From Cladopsammia gracilis (taxonomy: Eukaryota; Cnidaria; Anthozoa; Scleractinia; Dendrophylliidae): DNA of 64,000 nucleotides. Below the pieces are notes generated by a model. It was not told the origin of the DNA, searched no databases, and worked only from the letters and a program-made list of their open reading frames with translations. Each line of letters starts with the position of its first letter. Positions within the stretch are counted from its first letter, which is position 1. The position numbers were made by a program, and so were the translations under genes. The DNA lies in contig JAJGOT010000131.1 of assembly GCA_022457155.1 (NCBI GenBank), forward strand, positions 62,001-126,000. Direction: 5' to 3'. This document shows positions 11,039-22,431 of this stretch, one piece after another.

Positions 11039-11847
11039 AAAGTAGAGATGGGGTGCAGTAAATTAATCTACTTCACCTTACACTGGTAGAATTCTACATT
11101 GGATCTTGTAGAGTCCTACTTCAGCGTGGGAGCCAAAATAAGAACACTAAGAACCTAACTGGGAGCAGTATCCTATTCAGTATCCTATGGCTATAGCACC
11201 CTACATGTATGTAAAAATATTTTCACACCCTGCATAAAATGGGATTGCATTATCTAATAAACCAGGAAGTAATATATCCTGTCAACCATGAAAGTATCAG
11301 AATGAATATATGCCATGATTAGATAATAGATATATAATCATTTTTAAGTATAAATGCTATGCTCTTTAATAACTGAATTAATAGTATAGACCTACACATT
11401 TTTATGGTAAATGGGCCAGGTGTGTTTAAAGTATGTTGACAAATTTTATTTATAGGAATGTATTATTTATTTAAAACTAGGTAATTATGTGATGTTTATA
11501 AGCACTGTAATTCTGGTATTAGACAAATAAAAAATGGTTTTCAGTGATGGTTTTATAGCCCCAATAGTGATCAGCATCAAATTTCTCCTGTTAATAAAAT
11601 TATATAATAATTATTATTCAGTCAGAGAGGTCATGAGGTCACGAGGTCATGAGGTCACGAGGTCATGAGGTCACGGATAACAACTTCTCCCCACTACTGG
11701 GGAAAAGAAAGGATAATTTGTTTTTTGATATTGATATTGAGGCAGTAAATAATAATTATTTGACATAATAGCATTCTAGAGTGCAAATACGACATTCAAT
11801 TTGAAAAGCGCTCTATAATACAATACAGAATTAAAAGGAATATAATT
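11039..11847 (+). other. 3' region of ADPGK copy 1
   Basis: Probable 3' UTR and flank, largely conserved with 30524-33090. It lacks two segments present in copy 2 (30740-32132 and about 32474-32850). No other gene is seen. Confidence 0.6.
11628..11673. promoter_or_regulatory. Six AGGTCA half-sites in direct repeat, 2-nt spacing
   Basis: AGGTCA occurs at 11628, 11636, 11644, 11652, 11660 and 11668, separated alternately by TG and CG. Pairs of AGGTCA spaced by two bases are DR2 elements, recognised by nuclear receptors of the RXR partner type. The ADPGK copy 2 flank keeps only one unit (about 32871). It may be a functional response element or simply a young 16-bp tandem expansion. Confidence 0.45.
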
Positions 11848-12829
11848 GCCATCCAACAAATGTAGGAGAACAATGTTGGACCGTTTAGCCACGCGTCCAA
11901 CAATACCATCCAACAAATATGTAGGACAACATTGTTTGACCGTTTAGCCGCGCGACCAACAATGCCATCCAACAGATATATAGGACAACAAATATGTTGG
12001 ACCGTTTAGCCGCGCGACCAACAACGCCTTCCAACAATCTGAAGGACAACAATGTTGGACCGTTTAACCGCGCGTCCAACAATGCCATCCAAAAAATATG
12101 TAGGCCAACAATGTTGGACCGTTTAGCCTCGCGACCAACAATGCCATCCAACAAATATGTAGGCCGACAATGTTGTAGCATTTAGCCGCACGACCAACAA
12201 TGCCATCCAACAAATATGTAGGACAACAATGTTGGACCGTTTAGCCGCTCGACCAACAATGCTTTCTAAGAAATGTAGGCCAACATTGTTGGACCGTTTA
12301 GCCGCGCGACCAACAATGCCATCCAACAAATATATAGGACAACAATGTTTTACCGTTTAGCCGCGCGACCAACAATGCCATCCAACAAATATGTAGGACA
12401 ACAATGTTGGACCGTTTAGCCGCGCGTCCAACAACACCATCCAACAAATATGTAGGACAACAATGTTGAACCGTTTAGCCGCGCGACCAACGATGCCATG
12501 CAACAAATGTAGGCCAACAATGTTGGACCGTTTAGCCGCGCGACCAACACCACCATCCAACAAATGTAGGCCAACAATGTTGGACCGTTTAGCCGCGCGA
12601 CCAATATGCAATGCCATCCATCCAAATGTTGTCCAACAATGCCATTCAACAAATATGTAGGACAACAATGTTGGACCGTTTAGCCACTCGATCGCGACCA
12701 ACAATGCCATGCAACAAATATGTAGGACAACAATGTTGGACCGTTTAGCCGCGCGTCCAACAATGCCATCCAACAAATGTAGGACAACAATGTTGAAACG
12801 TTTAGCGGTGCGTCTAACAATGCCATCCA
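11848..12829 (+). repeat. 57-59-bp satellite array, forward
   Basis: About 17 units. Each begins GTTGGACCGTTTAGCCGCGC, continues GACCAACAATGCCATCCAAC, then AAATATGTAGGACAACAAT; shorter units lack AT in the last part. Units differ by scattered substitutions and small gaps. The junction CAACAATGTTGG is a near-palindrome, and CCAAC/GTTGG recur inverted within each unit. The open reading frames across it are simply the repeat read in frame. Confidence 0.95.
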
Positions 12830-12911
12830 AGTAAATCGGTCGCGGGTAGTTAGCGACAATATACCCTCGTTGATCTCGGATTTAGCTGTACGGAGAAATG
12901 AGTCCGTGGCC
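12830..12911. other. Spacer between inverted satellite arms
   Basis: About 80 bp of non-satellite sequence separates forward units from reverse-oriented units. Confidence 0.6.
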
Positions 12912-13054
12912 TACATTTGTTGGATGGCATCGTTGGTCGCGCGGCTAAACGTTCCAACATTGTTGTCCTACGTATTTGTTGGATGGCATTGTTGGACGCG
13001 CGGCTAAACGTTCCAACATTGTTGTCCCATATATTTGTTTGATGGCATTGTTGG
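12912..13054 (-). repeat. Satellite units, reverse orientation (part 1)
   Basis: The same 57-59-bp repeat read on the minus strand (TTGTTGGATGGCATTGTTGG...). It is interrupted at 13055 by an LTR retrotransposon and resumes at 15378. Confidence 0.9.
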
Positions 13055-13248
13055 TGTAACGATATTGCTGTATTTTAGTTTACTTTTATTTCACTTCCGG
13101 TCCGCTCGTCTTACGTCATCGCTTTACCATGATAACGGATCTTCAAAAAGCCATGCTTTCTGGTTTTGATTTTGGAGCTTGTAAGTTGTCTGGATTAAAC
13201 CAGTTTAGTTCAAGTTCTTTGTCTGTTCTTCTTACGAACAACTTTACA
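13055..13248 (+). repeat. Left LTR
   Basis: Begins TG and ends CA. Its sequence matches the right LTR (to 15377) with a few substitutions, which points to a fairly recent insertion. Confidence 0.88.
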
Positions 13249-13337
13249 TGGTGTCAGAAGTGGGATTCTTCCTACAGAATCGTCGCCGAATTGTTGAGTG
13301 AATTTGGAAAGTAGAAAACAAAGGAATACTGTTCAGA

Positions 13338-15191
13338 ATGCCTTTAACTTCGAGCTCGAGCGACGGCGAACAAACAACAGGATCGCAGCCGCAGCCTGCA
13401 GTTCCTCAGTTTTTCCAGTCTACTATTCCGTTACCGTCAGGACTTGACTTCAGAGGGAACTTAGCAGTGAATTGGAAGAAATTCAAGCGGCTCTGGACAA
13501 ACTACGAAGTCGCCTCAAGGCTTAACACACAAAGCGGAGATCTTCGCACAGCAACTTTGTTAACCTGCATTGGCCCAGATGTTCTGGAAATCTACGATGG
13601 TCTGCCTTTTGCAAATACTGAGGAGAAGACCCAAATCGATAAAGTCATAGAGCTTCTAGACGCCTATTTCATTGGTGAGACGAATGAAATCTATGAAACT
13701 TACTTGTTCAATCAGAGAGTGCAGGAGATTGGTGAGTCATTTGATTAATTTCTTACAGCTTTACGCTCGTTAGCGAAAACATGCAACTTTGGTAGTATGC
13801 AAGATCGAATGATTCGAGACAGAGTCGTGGTAGGAATTAGAGATAACAGCACTCGTAAAAAACTGTTAGCTGAGAATAAACTTACACTTAATAAGTGTAT
13901 TGATATTTGCCGTGCGAGTGAAACCACATCTAAGCAGCTAAAAGAAATGTCCCAAGCGGAGGACGTTAGCGCCAACACAGGGCACCCAAAGTGGAAGGCA
14001 GATGCTCGTAATAAGTCAGGGCGGAAAACCGGCAAAGTCCCGCTACCCACCCCTAGTAAACAACCTGGTCAAATTAAATGCTGGTTCTGTCACAGAACTC
14101 ATGCTCTAAAAAAGGAACTCTGTCCAGCGTGGCAGCAGAAGTGTGGCAATTGTGGCCAAATGAATCATTTTTCAGTAGCTTGTAACAGCCAGAAAGCTAA
14201 CAAGCAGCCAAGTAAGAAATCAGAGGTGCACAATTTAGAACGGCAGTCCCCAGATTTCAGTGAGGAAGACAGTGATGACTATTGTGATGATTATTTGTTC
14301 ACGGTAGAGTCTGTGAGTGCAGTCCACACAAAGGACAGTCCTAAGAAGATCTTTGCTAACATGCAGTTGAGGGATGAAACAGTGAAATTCCAGTTGGACT
14401 GTGGTGCGACTGTCAACATTCTCCCAGTAGATATCTATCAGCAAATTTATCATGACCCTCAGATGACACGCCTTCAGCCCTCGCAAACTACTCTAGTCAT
14501 GTTCAACAAATCAGAGCTAAAACCTCTAGGACGTGTCAAGGTTGAGACCCTGAACCCAAAGAATGAACAGTGCTTACACGTTGAATACACCGTTGTACCA
14601 AGCAGTCACACTGCGCTCCTGGGTGCTGAAACAGTCCAGCAGTTTGGTCTTATCACTATCAATGCTGACAAAATTATGTCGCTATCGGATGAACCTCCCA
14701 CACAGCAGGACATTGTAAGCGAATTTGAAGATATCTTCTCAGGTGAAGGAAAGCTAGAAGGAAAACTTCACCTGGAACTCGACCAAACGGTACCACCAGT
14801 GGCACTCCCAGTGAGAAAAGTCCCTCTTGCGATGAAAGAGCCTTTGAAACAGGAACTAGATCGCTTAGTAAAGACAGGCATCTTGGTACCAGTAGATGTT
14901 CCAACAGATTGGATTTCTTCCATGGTAGTCATCAAGAAGAGCAACGGGAAGATAAGGCTCTGTATCGACCCAAAACCGCTAAATCAGGCACTAAAGAGAA
15001 ACCACTACCCCCTTCCAGTGATAGATGATCTGCTACCACTACTGGCAAATGCTAAGGTCTTTAGTGTAGTAGATGCTAAAAATGGTTTTTGGCATGTACA
15101 GCTTGATTCCGAGAGTAGCCTACTCACCACATTTGGTACCCCGTGGGGAAGGTTCAGATGGACTCGTTTACCATTTGGAATTTGTATTTAA
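13338..15191 (+). pseudogene. Gypsy-type gag-protease-RT polyprotein, truncated
   Basis: One continuous frame broken by a single TAA at 13746-13748 (ESFD-stop-FLTALRS); CAA to TAA is the simplest cause. Order: capsid-like gag, basic linker, a zinc-knuckle-like CGNCGQMNHFSVAC (one residue longer than a canonical CCHC knuckle), a retropepsin-like LDCGATVNILP (Cys in place of the usual Ser/Thr), and RT up to RLPFGIC. The catalytic YVDD segment of RT and everything after it are missing, so the copy cannot move by itself. It might be mobilised in trans because both LTRs and the primer site remain. Confidence 0.88.
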
Positions 15192-15377
15192 AATTGCTGT
15201 ATTTTAGTTTACTTTTATTTCACTTCCGGTCCGCCCGTCTTACGTCATCGCTTTACCATGACAACGGATCTTCAAAAGGCCATGCTTTCCGGTTTTGATT
15301 TTGGAGCTTGCAAGTTGTCTGGATTAAACCAGTTTAGTTAAAGTTCTTTGTCTGTTCTTCTTACGAACAACTTTACA
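15191..15377 (+). repeat. Right LTR
   Basis: Matches the left LTR from ATTGCTGTATTTTAG to CTTTACA. The first ~6 bases differ, at the breakpoint of the internal deletion. Confidence 0.8.
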
Positions 15378-15613
15378 GTTGGTCGCGCGGCGAAACGGTC
15401 CAACATTGTTGTCCTACATATTTGTTGGAAAGCATTGTTGGTCGAGCGGCTAAACGGTCCAACATTGTTGTCCTACATATTTGTTGGATGGCATTGTTGG
15501 TCGCGCGGCTAAACGGTCCAACATTGTTGTCCAACATATTTGTTGGACGGCATTGTTGGTCGAGCGGCTAAACGGTTCAACATTGTTGTCCTACATATTT
15601 GTTGGATGGCATT
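15378..15613 (-). repeat. Satellite units, reverse orientation (part 2)
   Basis: Continuation of the reverse array after the LTR element. It ends at GGCATT, where the Harbinger-like element starts. Confidence 0.92.
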
Positions 15614-15718
15614 AGAACGATTTCATATAACCCATGTTTTAAATGCTAATGAGACTTTTATATGCTAATGAGTCTGGCCATATGAGATAAGCAGAATGAA
15701 GCAGTAGGTTAGGTTCAC

Positions 15719-17903
15719 GCTTTTACCGGAAATTATTCATAGTAATCAAACTGGGTATGTTTCAGGTCGTTATATAGGGGAAGCTGCAAGATCGATTTTA
15801 GATATAATGGACTACACGAAATCCTATGATATTCCTGGAATGTTACATTTTATAGATTTCGAAAAAGCCTTTGACAGTCTGGAGTGGAATTTCATGTTTA
15901 AATGTTTAGAAGTCTTTGGATTTGGACCCAGTCTTACAAGATGGATAGAAACCTTTTACAGTAAAATAAATAGTTGTATTATTAACAATGGAACACTTTC
16001 AGCGAGTTTTGAAGTAAATCGAGGGCTAGGAGTAAGGCAAGGTGACCCCCTCTCCCCCTATTTATTTATCATTGCCTTGGAGCTATTGGCAGTCGCTATT
16101 CGCTCATATGCATGCTCAGAAATAAAAGGAATCAATATAGATTCCAAAGAATTTAAAATGATTCAATATGCCGATGACTTAACAGCTTTTATATCAGATA
16201 TTAGATCTGCTCAACACCTTTTTAAGTTACTTGATCAATTTGAAAAATGTTCTGGCTTAAAGGTGAATTATACAAAAACCGAAGCAATGTGGATAGGCTC
16301 TTCCCGTAGTAACACTGAAACACCTCTAGCATTGAAATGGTGTAAAACTGTTAAAGCATTAGGGGTTCACTTTACTACGACAAGCTCAAAGAAATCAAAT
16401 CTCAAATACGCTTGTGGAGTTGGAGAGGCCTCTCCTTGTTTGGTAAAGTCACAATTGTTAAGAGTTTATTACTTCCTAAAGTCTCATATATTTTATCAAT
16501 TCTTCCTTCTCCTATAGAGTTCATAAAGTCTTTTCAAACAATCATATATAATTTTCTTTGGAAGGGTCCGGATAAAATCGCCAGGACGGCGGCAATTAAT
16601 GATGTTCAATTTGGTGGCTTAAACGTAACTGATCTTACAACGTCAATTATGTCACTCCGACTTTCATGGATCGGAAGATTCCTTAATGACGATTTTTATC
16701 CTTGGAAAGCTTATTTTTTACATTTATTAAAGCCTTTTGGTGGAGACTTTTTTTTCTATTGTGATTATAATATTAATGATTATAACTTTTCCACAATGTT
16801 GTTACAATGGTGATCAGATTTTCGTTCCAAATTTGATGTTGTTAACTCTTGCAAAGCCATCATTTGGAACAATCATAATATTAGAGTTAACGGTAAACCT
16901 ATATATTATCATAATTATAATAGCGCAAATATTTTTCTCATAAGCGATTTAAGATTTGATTTGAGTAATACGGAGTCCTTTAATTTTGCAAAACAAAACG
17001 GTTTAAGAGATTCCAACTTTCTGACCTGGACTGGTGTTCGTTGCGCTGTACCAAATCATTTGAGATCTAAGCTGAGAAATTAATAAAGATCATGTTAGAT
17101 CTTTGCAATTTCAAATCGGTGACAAAATTTTCAATCCAATGTTAAGTAAGTGTAAAGATTTCTATGGTCTCCTAATATCCAATAAGGCGACAGAGTCCAG
17201 AGGTTTCATAAAGTTGAAATCAAAATTTTCTGTTGATGATGTGGAAACAACAAAGGCTTTTTCATTAATAAAATCTTGTATCTGTGAAACATTTGTGCAA
17301 TGTTTTCAGTTCAAAATACTGAATGACATTTTATTTACAAATTCACGTTTAGCTAAGATAGGTTTAATTCAAAGTGATCTTTGCACTTTTTGTAACACTT
17401 CTCGGGAAACAATTGATCATTTATTTTTTTACTGCGTTCACTCGCGTGCATTTTGGGATGAATTTGAATCTTATTGGCTCTCTATATCCAAAGAACAAAG
17501 GAAACTCGAGTTAAAAACTATTTTAATTGGTGTCACAGATACTAAATGTCTTTTGTTTAATTATTTAATTGTTTTAGGTAAGCTACATTTATGGAACTGT
17601 CGTAGAAATAATAGTCTTCCTTTTTTCTCTTCCTATAAAGAACTAGTTAAAAGAAAATATAAAACCGAACGTCTCATTGCTGCAAAATATAATAATCTGA
17701 AGATGCTTGAGGCTAAGTGGAAACCTGTTTTAAACTGTAATTTTCTAACTACATAGGTGCATACCTAAGAACCAATTGTGGAACAAAGTAGTGCAAGAAT
17801 CGTATTGTAAGGAAGTATTGTATTGTAAGTAGTAATAGTATTGTAAGTAGTGTTCGTCTTTGTTTTGTAAGTAGTGTTTTTTTTGTGTGTGTGTTGCAAT
17901 AAA

Positions 17904-17938
<35 letters not shown>

Positions 17939-17950
17939 TAATAAAAAAAA
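15719..17950 (+). pseudogene. 5'-truncated L1/Tx1-type LINE
   Basis: Begins in the middle of reverse transcriptase (LPEIIHSNQTGY). It carries the catalytic blocks FIDFEKAFDSLEW, VRQGDPLSPYLF and YADDLTAF, then changes frame near 16400 and again before 17100. It ends with a C-terminal zinc-binding motif (CTFC...HLFFYC, about 17381-17431) and a tail of AAT repeats (17899-17950). The same domains occur intact in the 41801-45523 element. It is non-functional because of truncation and at least two frameshifts. Confidence 0.88.
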
Positions 17951-18399
17951 AGTTTCACGCTTTTTAAAAACGCATGAAAGGGCCAATAACATAGGTAGCA
18001 AAAGGATTACTAAATAAACGGCGAACATTCAAGTCTAAATTCATTTTCAACTTTTTATTGTTTTTAAACTTAAAAGTTTCACGCTCAAGTGATTCACGCT
18101 ACAATGCATTCGCAACTTTGATTTTTGACGCTTTGATTTTTCAAATCGGAAAAAAGTGTTATGATTTTTATTTTGTTTTGAAGTGCCATCGGACTTTATG
18201 AAGACTTCAAACGGGCGTAATTATCGATATGATATGAAGTATTCGTAATGTCGTGAAAGGCCGATAGCTGACGACAACAAACCAGATCTATATGTAGGTG
18301 TCCAAGAAAACAAAACCAATTTCTCACTTTCATCTTTTTGGCGCAGTTTATTTGCAAGGCATAAGACGATTAAATAGCCCGGAAAAAGAGAACTCTCCT

Positions 18400-18620
18400 C
18401 TCAGGTAGAAAGGTTGCCAGTTCGACGCACAAAGGCATTAGATGGATGGCGCCAAATTTGACCCACTGCTTTGTATGTTTTTACTTCATTAAAGATGTGT
18501 TCAACTTTAATGCGTCTTCGTGCCAATGCTCGGTTGAATCTGCGCGCTCTTCGTCTCTCTCTGGGATTGAGTAAATGCATCTTCCCAGCTCTAACGGCTG
18601 TTAAAATCGGTGCCCTGTCT
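18400..18620 (-). pseudogene. Harbinger-type transposase remnant
   Basis: Minus-strand frame reads RAGKMHLLNPRERRRARRF and then RIKVEHIFNEVKTYKAVGQ, the pattern of the C-terminal part of DDE_Tnp_4 (PIF/Harbinger) nucleases (R-x-x-VE-x-x-F/I...K). Only this end is recognisable and stops surround it. Confidence 0.5.
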
Positions 18621-19110
18621 GGGGTAACCCTAACCCCTAACTCTAACCCAAAACCCTAAGACCTGTAAATCAAGCGTGAAAAGTCCCTGGAAAAGTTGTA
18701 CAAATTTAAACCCAAAATTCAGTTCATTAAAAATTATTCATGATATGATGTCTGATATTTGATTTTCAGAATATTTTGGAGACTTGGGTTCAACTGACAA
18801 AATTTTACTAGCTAAAAACTTTGCCTAAAGAATATATTTTGCCAATCGAGGACATTGTTTCCCTCTCAGTACTCGAATAAATCAGGCGTGCAGTTGCAAC
18901 AACTTGAAACAAAATAATTTTCCCCTGTTCGCAAAACATTTACTCTTAGTTTTAGCCTTTTTTGGCTTCCGAAGAAAATCTTGTTGTCTTTCTTTTGGGG
19001 GTTTGTAAAATGTGTGAATCTATCGCACCTCGAATTTTTCTGTCACCTTGGCTCATTAGCATATAAAAATCTAATTAGCATCTAAAACATGGGTTATACG
19101 AAATCGTTCT

Positions 19111-19270
19111 ATTGTTGGTCGCGCGGCAAAACGGTTCAACATTGTTTTCCTACATATTTGTTGGATGGCATTGTTGGTCGAGCGCGGCTAAACGTTTCAA
19201 CATTGTTGTCCTACATATTTGTTGGATGGCATTGTTGGTCGAGCGGCTAAACGGTTCAATATTGTTGTCC
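19111..19270 (-). repeat. Satellite units, reverse orientation (part 3)
   Basis: About three reverse units between the Harbinger-like element and the long-TIR element. Confidence 0.92.
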
Positions 19271-22200
19271 CACAGGAAACCCAAGCGTAATGTTTGCATA
19301 TTAATGATATTTGAAAATATAAGACATTGTATGGAATTTCGAATTCAACGTTTTAAGCAATATATAAAATCAAAATTGCTGAATAAAATCGTTGAATCAC
19401 TTACTGGTGTCGTATTCTATCTTTATACAGTGTTTCTACGCTATTTGAACGATTTTTAGTCCATTTATCTTACCTTGTATAATATAATGGAAAGGAAGGA
19501 GAGTTCGGAGCTTTCGGAGCTTTCGGCGTTCGACACGTGTCCACATATGGCTCATTTTTCGCACAAAAATAGGTGCTGCTCCCATTCTGACTGGTCGTCC
19601 TCACAGTAGAATAACGTTAAATTGCATTTCTTCGAACAACTTGAACATCCCTTGTTGATTATGACGAACAAGCCGCTCCACAAAATCACATAGCACTGCA
19701 AAATAGGCGCCAGAGAGCGTGAAGAACGGAAGAGACCACGGTGCGCGGTCAACACTGGGTACCAGAGTAAAATCAAACCCCACAGGGAAGGGAACGTTCA
19801 ATTTTGTCAACCTGTCATTTTTGTTGCGCCTACCACCCGGTGAGGACCAAGTTGTCATTCTGCTGGTCATGCTTTCGACGTTAAGGTCGCGGGGGATACC
19901 TTCCATGAATAAATTCATAAGGCAAAAATTTGGCAGGGGTGTCACTTTGAAAAACGTTATATCGTGAAGGTTTGAAAGCCGATTTCGCTAAAATTTAACA
20001 GAGATATTGGCGAATAATGGAAGTGCGTAAGGATTGTTTTTTATTGAAGGGATCGCGCTTTGCGGCAATGCTGTAAGCCACTAAAGTTATCTTTTCTTAA
20101 AACGTGGTTTTGTGTCCAAGTTTGCTCCTCGAAAAGAACACAAAGCAAGTTGATTTCCCCACTCACTGATCCGTCAAAACGTCTATTGTGTCATATCTGA
20201 CTCGGATTTTTTGATTTCAACTTTAATTAAGTTATTAGCTTTTAAAGGAGTAAAATTGTCCATGTTAGAATTTGAAGCCTTATATCTTCCCTTTGAAAGC
20301 CTATTTAAAAAATTTGAGTCAGATATGACAATCTACAATACACCTAGTTTACCTCCTTGCAGTGTCAACTCATGAAATTCTCTATCCGCGATGAATTCTT
20401 GGACACAAAATTGCTTGTTTTTACGCTTCCGAAGGCTTCCCGAGCACACACGAATGCAAAAAATATAAATCTATGGTAATTTTGCTAATTTTAATCCACG
20501 GGCTATTGTCAACACTTCATGCGGAAAGAACAATGCGTTTTATATATAAAAATAGTGTATTCTACCAGACAGCGCTTTGCACGTGCAATTATTGATGCAG
20601 AAACATCACAGAGGCTGTTCGCGAATATTTCGCGCATTTTCGGTATCAGCCGTCGCACTTCGTGCATAAATGCATAACGATGAGCGGAACCTGCCCCCCG
20701 CGACCTTAAAACGGCCTCTTGAAGAGGAGGAGACAAGGAAGAAAAGATTGAAAAAGTAAAACGGTAAAATGTCAATTGACATTTTATTGTTTTTACTTTT
20801 TTGTGAAAACGTAAACCGTGCAACTGAATTGTGCTTTGTCACTGTTGTGAAACACGCCATACGCTATTCGAGGTAAAAGCGTGCTTTTTCTTTTGCAAAA
20901 ATTAATGTTATTTTATATCGGTAATTAAAATGCTAAAAACATTTGCACGTGGGTGCCTGAAATTAATTTGGCAGATTATATTTGCGTGTTATGACATAAT
21001 AACAAACACATTCTACAAAAAGCGTGTCCCACCGGAACGGTTTCTTTTGTTTTCCTCGATTTTTGCACGGGCTAATTTTTGTTTTTGACTGTAGTGCGAC
21101 CAGGCCCTTATTACATAAAGAAAAAATTTAATGTCTTGCAAAAGCGTAAGAGCTGAACCGAGCTCAATGTAAATGTAAATGTTGGTAAATGTTTTACTAA
21201 TAGACGTAAAGACGGAAACAGATACACGGTCCGTTTTCCGTCGCTTCTTCCTTGTCTCCTCCTCTTCAAGAGGCCGTTTTAACGTCGAAAGCATGACCAG
21301 CAGAATGACAACTTGGTCCTCACCGGGTGGTAGGCGCAACAAAAATGACAGGTTGACAAAATTGAATGTTCCCTTCCCTGTGGGGTTTGATTTTACTCTG
21401 GTACCAAGCGACGTTAGGCAAAGCAAGAGCGGCGTACAACAAATTAGGAAAGATATGGAAGAACAGTCAGTTTACCTGCAAGAACAAGATCAAAATCTTT
21501 AAGTCTAACGTCATCTCGGTACTGTTGTATGGTTGTGAAACCTGGAGAATGACCCAAACGGATGAGAAAAAGCTGGATGCATTCCTACATAAGAGCCTTC
21601 GCCGGATATTAAAGATCTACTGGCCAATGCGTGTAACCAATGAGGAGATAAGAAGAAGAACGGGGTTGGAAACGATAAGCAGTCAGGTAGCAAGAAGGAG
21701 ATGGGCATGGCTAGGCCACGTCCTCAGAATGGATCACGACACACATCCAAGAATTGCACTGACATGGGTACCGGAAGGCATGAGGAAGAGGGGTCGACCG
21801 CGTGAAACATGGCGCAGAACTGTCGAGAGAGAGTTAAGGATGAAGGGGTGAAAATCATGGACCGAGGCAGCATCAGTTGCGGCGGACAGAACAGCCTGGA
21901 GACAGAGAGCTTGCAGCCCAACTCTCCATTAAGAGATCGGACAATATATATACCCAGTGTTGACCGCGCACCGTGGTCTCTTCCGTTCTTCACGCTCTCT
22001 GGCGCCTATTTTGCAGTGCTATGTGATTTTGTGGAGCAGCTTGTTCGTCATAATCAACAAGGGATGTTCAAGTTGTTCGAAGAAATGCAATTTAACGTTA
22101 TTCTACTGTGAGGACGACCAGTCAGAATGGGAGTAGCAGCACCTATTTTTGTGCGAAAAATGAGCCATATGTGGACACGTGTCGAACGCCGAAAGCTCCG

Positions 22201-22431
22201 AACTCTCCTTCCTTTCCAAACAAGGTAAGATAAATGGACTAAAAATCGTTTAAACAGTGTAGAAACGCTGTTTAAAGATAGAATACGACACCAGTAAATG
22301 TTTCAACGATTTTATTCAGCAATCTATTTTGATTTTATATATTGCTTAAAACGTTGAATTCGAAATTCCATACAATGTCTTATATTTTCAAATATCATTA
22401 ATATGCAGACATTACGCTTGGGTTCCCTGTG
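19271..22431. mobile_element. 3.2-kb long-TIR element in satellite
   Basis: Ends CACAGG...CCTGTG, with inverted arms of about 620 bp (19271 to about 19890, against 22431 back to about 21283). The right arm is split by a retroelement fragment at 21406-21950. The 7-bp GTTGTCC lies on both sides (19264-19270 and 22432-22438), consistent with a target duplication. Further nested inverted segments occur inside (for example 20697-20740 against 21240-21285). No transposase was recognised. Confidence 0.8.
21406..21950 (+). pseudogene. RTE-like LINE 3' fragment
   Basis: Encodes the C-terminal region that follows RT in RTE-like elements: LYGCETWRM, then KKLDAFLHKSLRRILKIYW, and GHVLRMDHDTHPRIAL followed by a Trp/Arg-rich end. 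It is flanked by TACC (21402-21405 and 21951-21954), which matches the uninterrupted left arm of the host element at 19756-19761, so the insertion is clean. It is 5'-truncated and ends in a short TATA tail. Confidence 0.8.

Larger units (their letters stand above)
13055..15377 (+). mobile_element. LTR retrotransposon, internally deleted, inserted in satellite
   Basis: The left LTR is 13055-13248 (TGTAAC...TTTACA, 194 bp). The right LTR is about 15191-15377, with its first few bases altered. The 5-bp target duplication GTTGG is at 13050-13054 and 15378-15382. A primer-binding-type sequence TGGTGTCAGAAGTGGGA follows the left LTR directly. Coding sequence stops in mid reverse transcriptase and runs straight into the right LTR, so the rest of RT, RNase H and integrase are deleted. 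It belongs to the Gypsy/Ty3 type by domain order and RT sequence. Confidence 0.9.
15614..19110. mobile_element. Harbinger-like DNA transposon in satellite
   Basis: A 3497-bp element. Its inverted ends start AGAACGATTTC(A/G)TATAACCC and remain similar for about 60 bp (ATGCTAAT, TTTATATGCTAATGAG). It is flanked by ATT at 15611-15613 and 19111-19113; removing the element and one ATT restores the satellite unit GGCATTGTTGG. A 3-bp duplication and the DDE-type remnant near 18400-18610 fit PIF/Harbinger. A dead LINE (15719-17950) lies inside. Confidence 0.8.

Noticed and set aside
11848..12829. CRISPR-like array appearance of the satellite
   Set aside because: The whole 57-59-bp unit repeats; there are no unique spacers, and the genome is eukaryotic.
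12357..12830. Repetitive 157-codon open frame over the satellite (and similar frames at 33.1-34.7 kb)
   Set aside because: It exists only because the repeat lacks stops in some frames; indels between units shift the frame and no domain is seen.
18624..18660. CCCTAACC-like stretch resembling telomere repeats
   Set aside because: Only a few degenerate units; too short to call an interstitial telomere.
20509..20860. Open frames inside the long-TIR element as a transposase
   Set aside because: No DDE or zinc-finger motif recognised, short, and overlapping nested inverted repeats.
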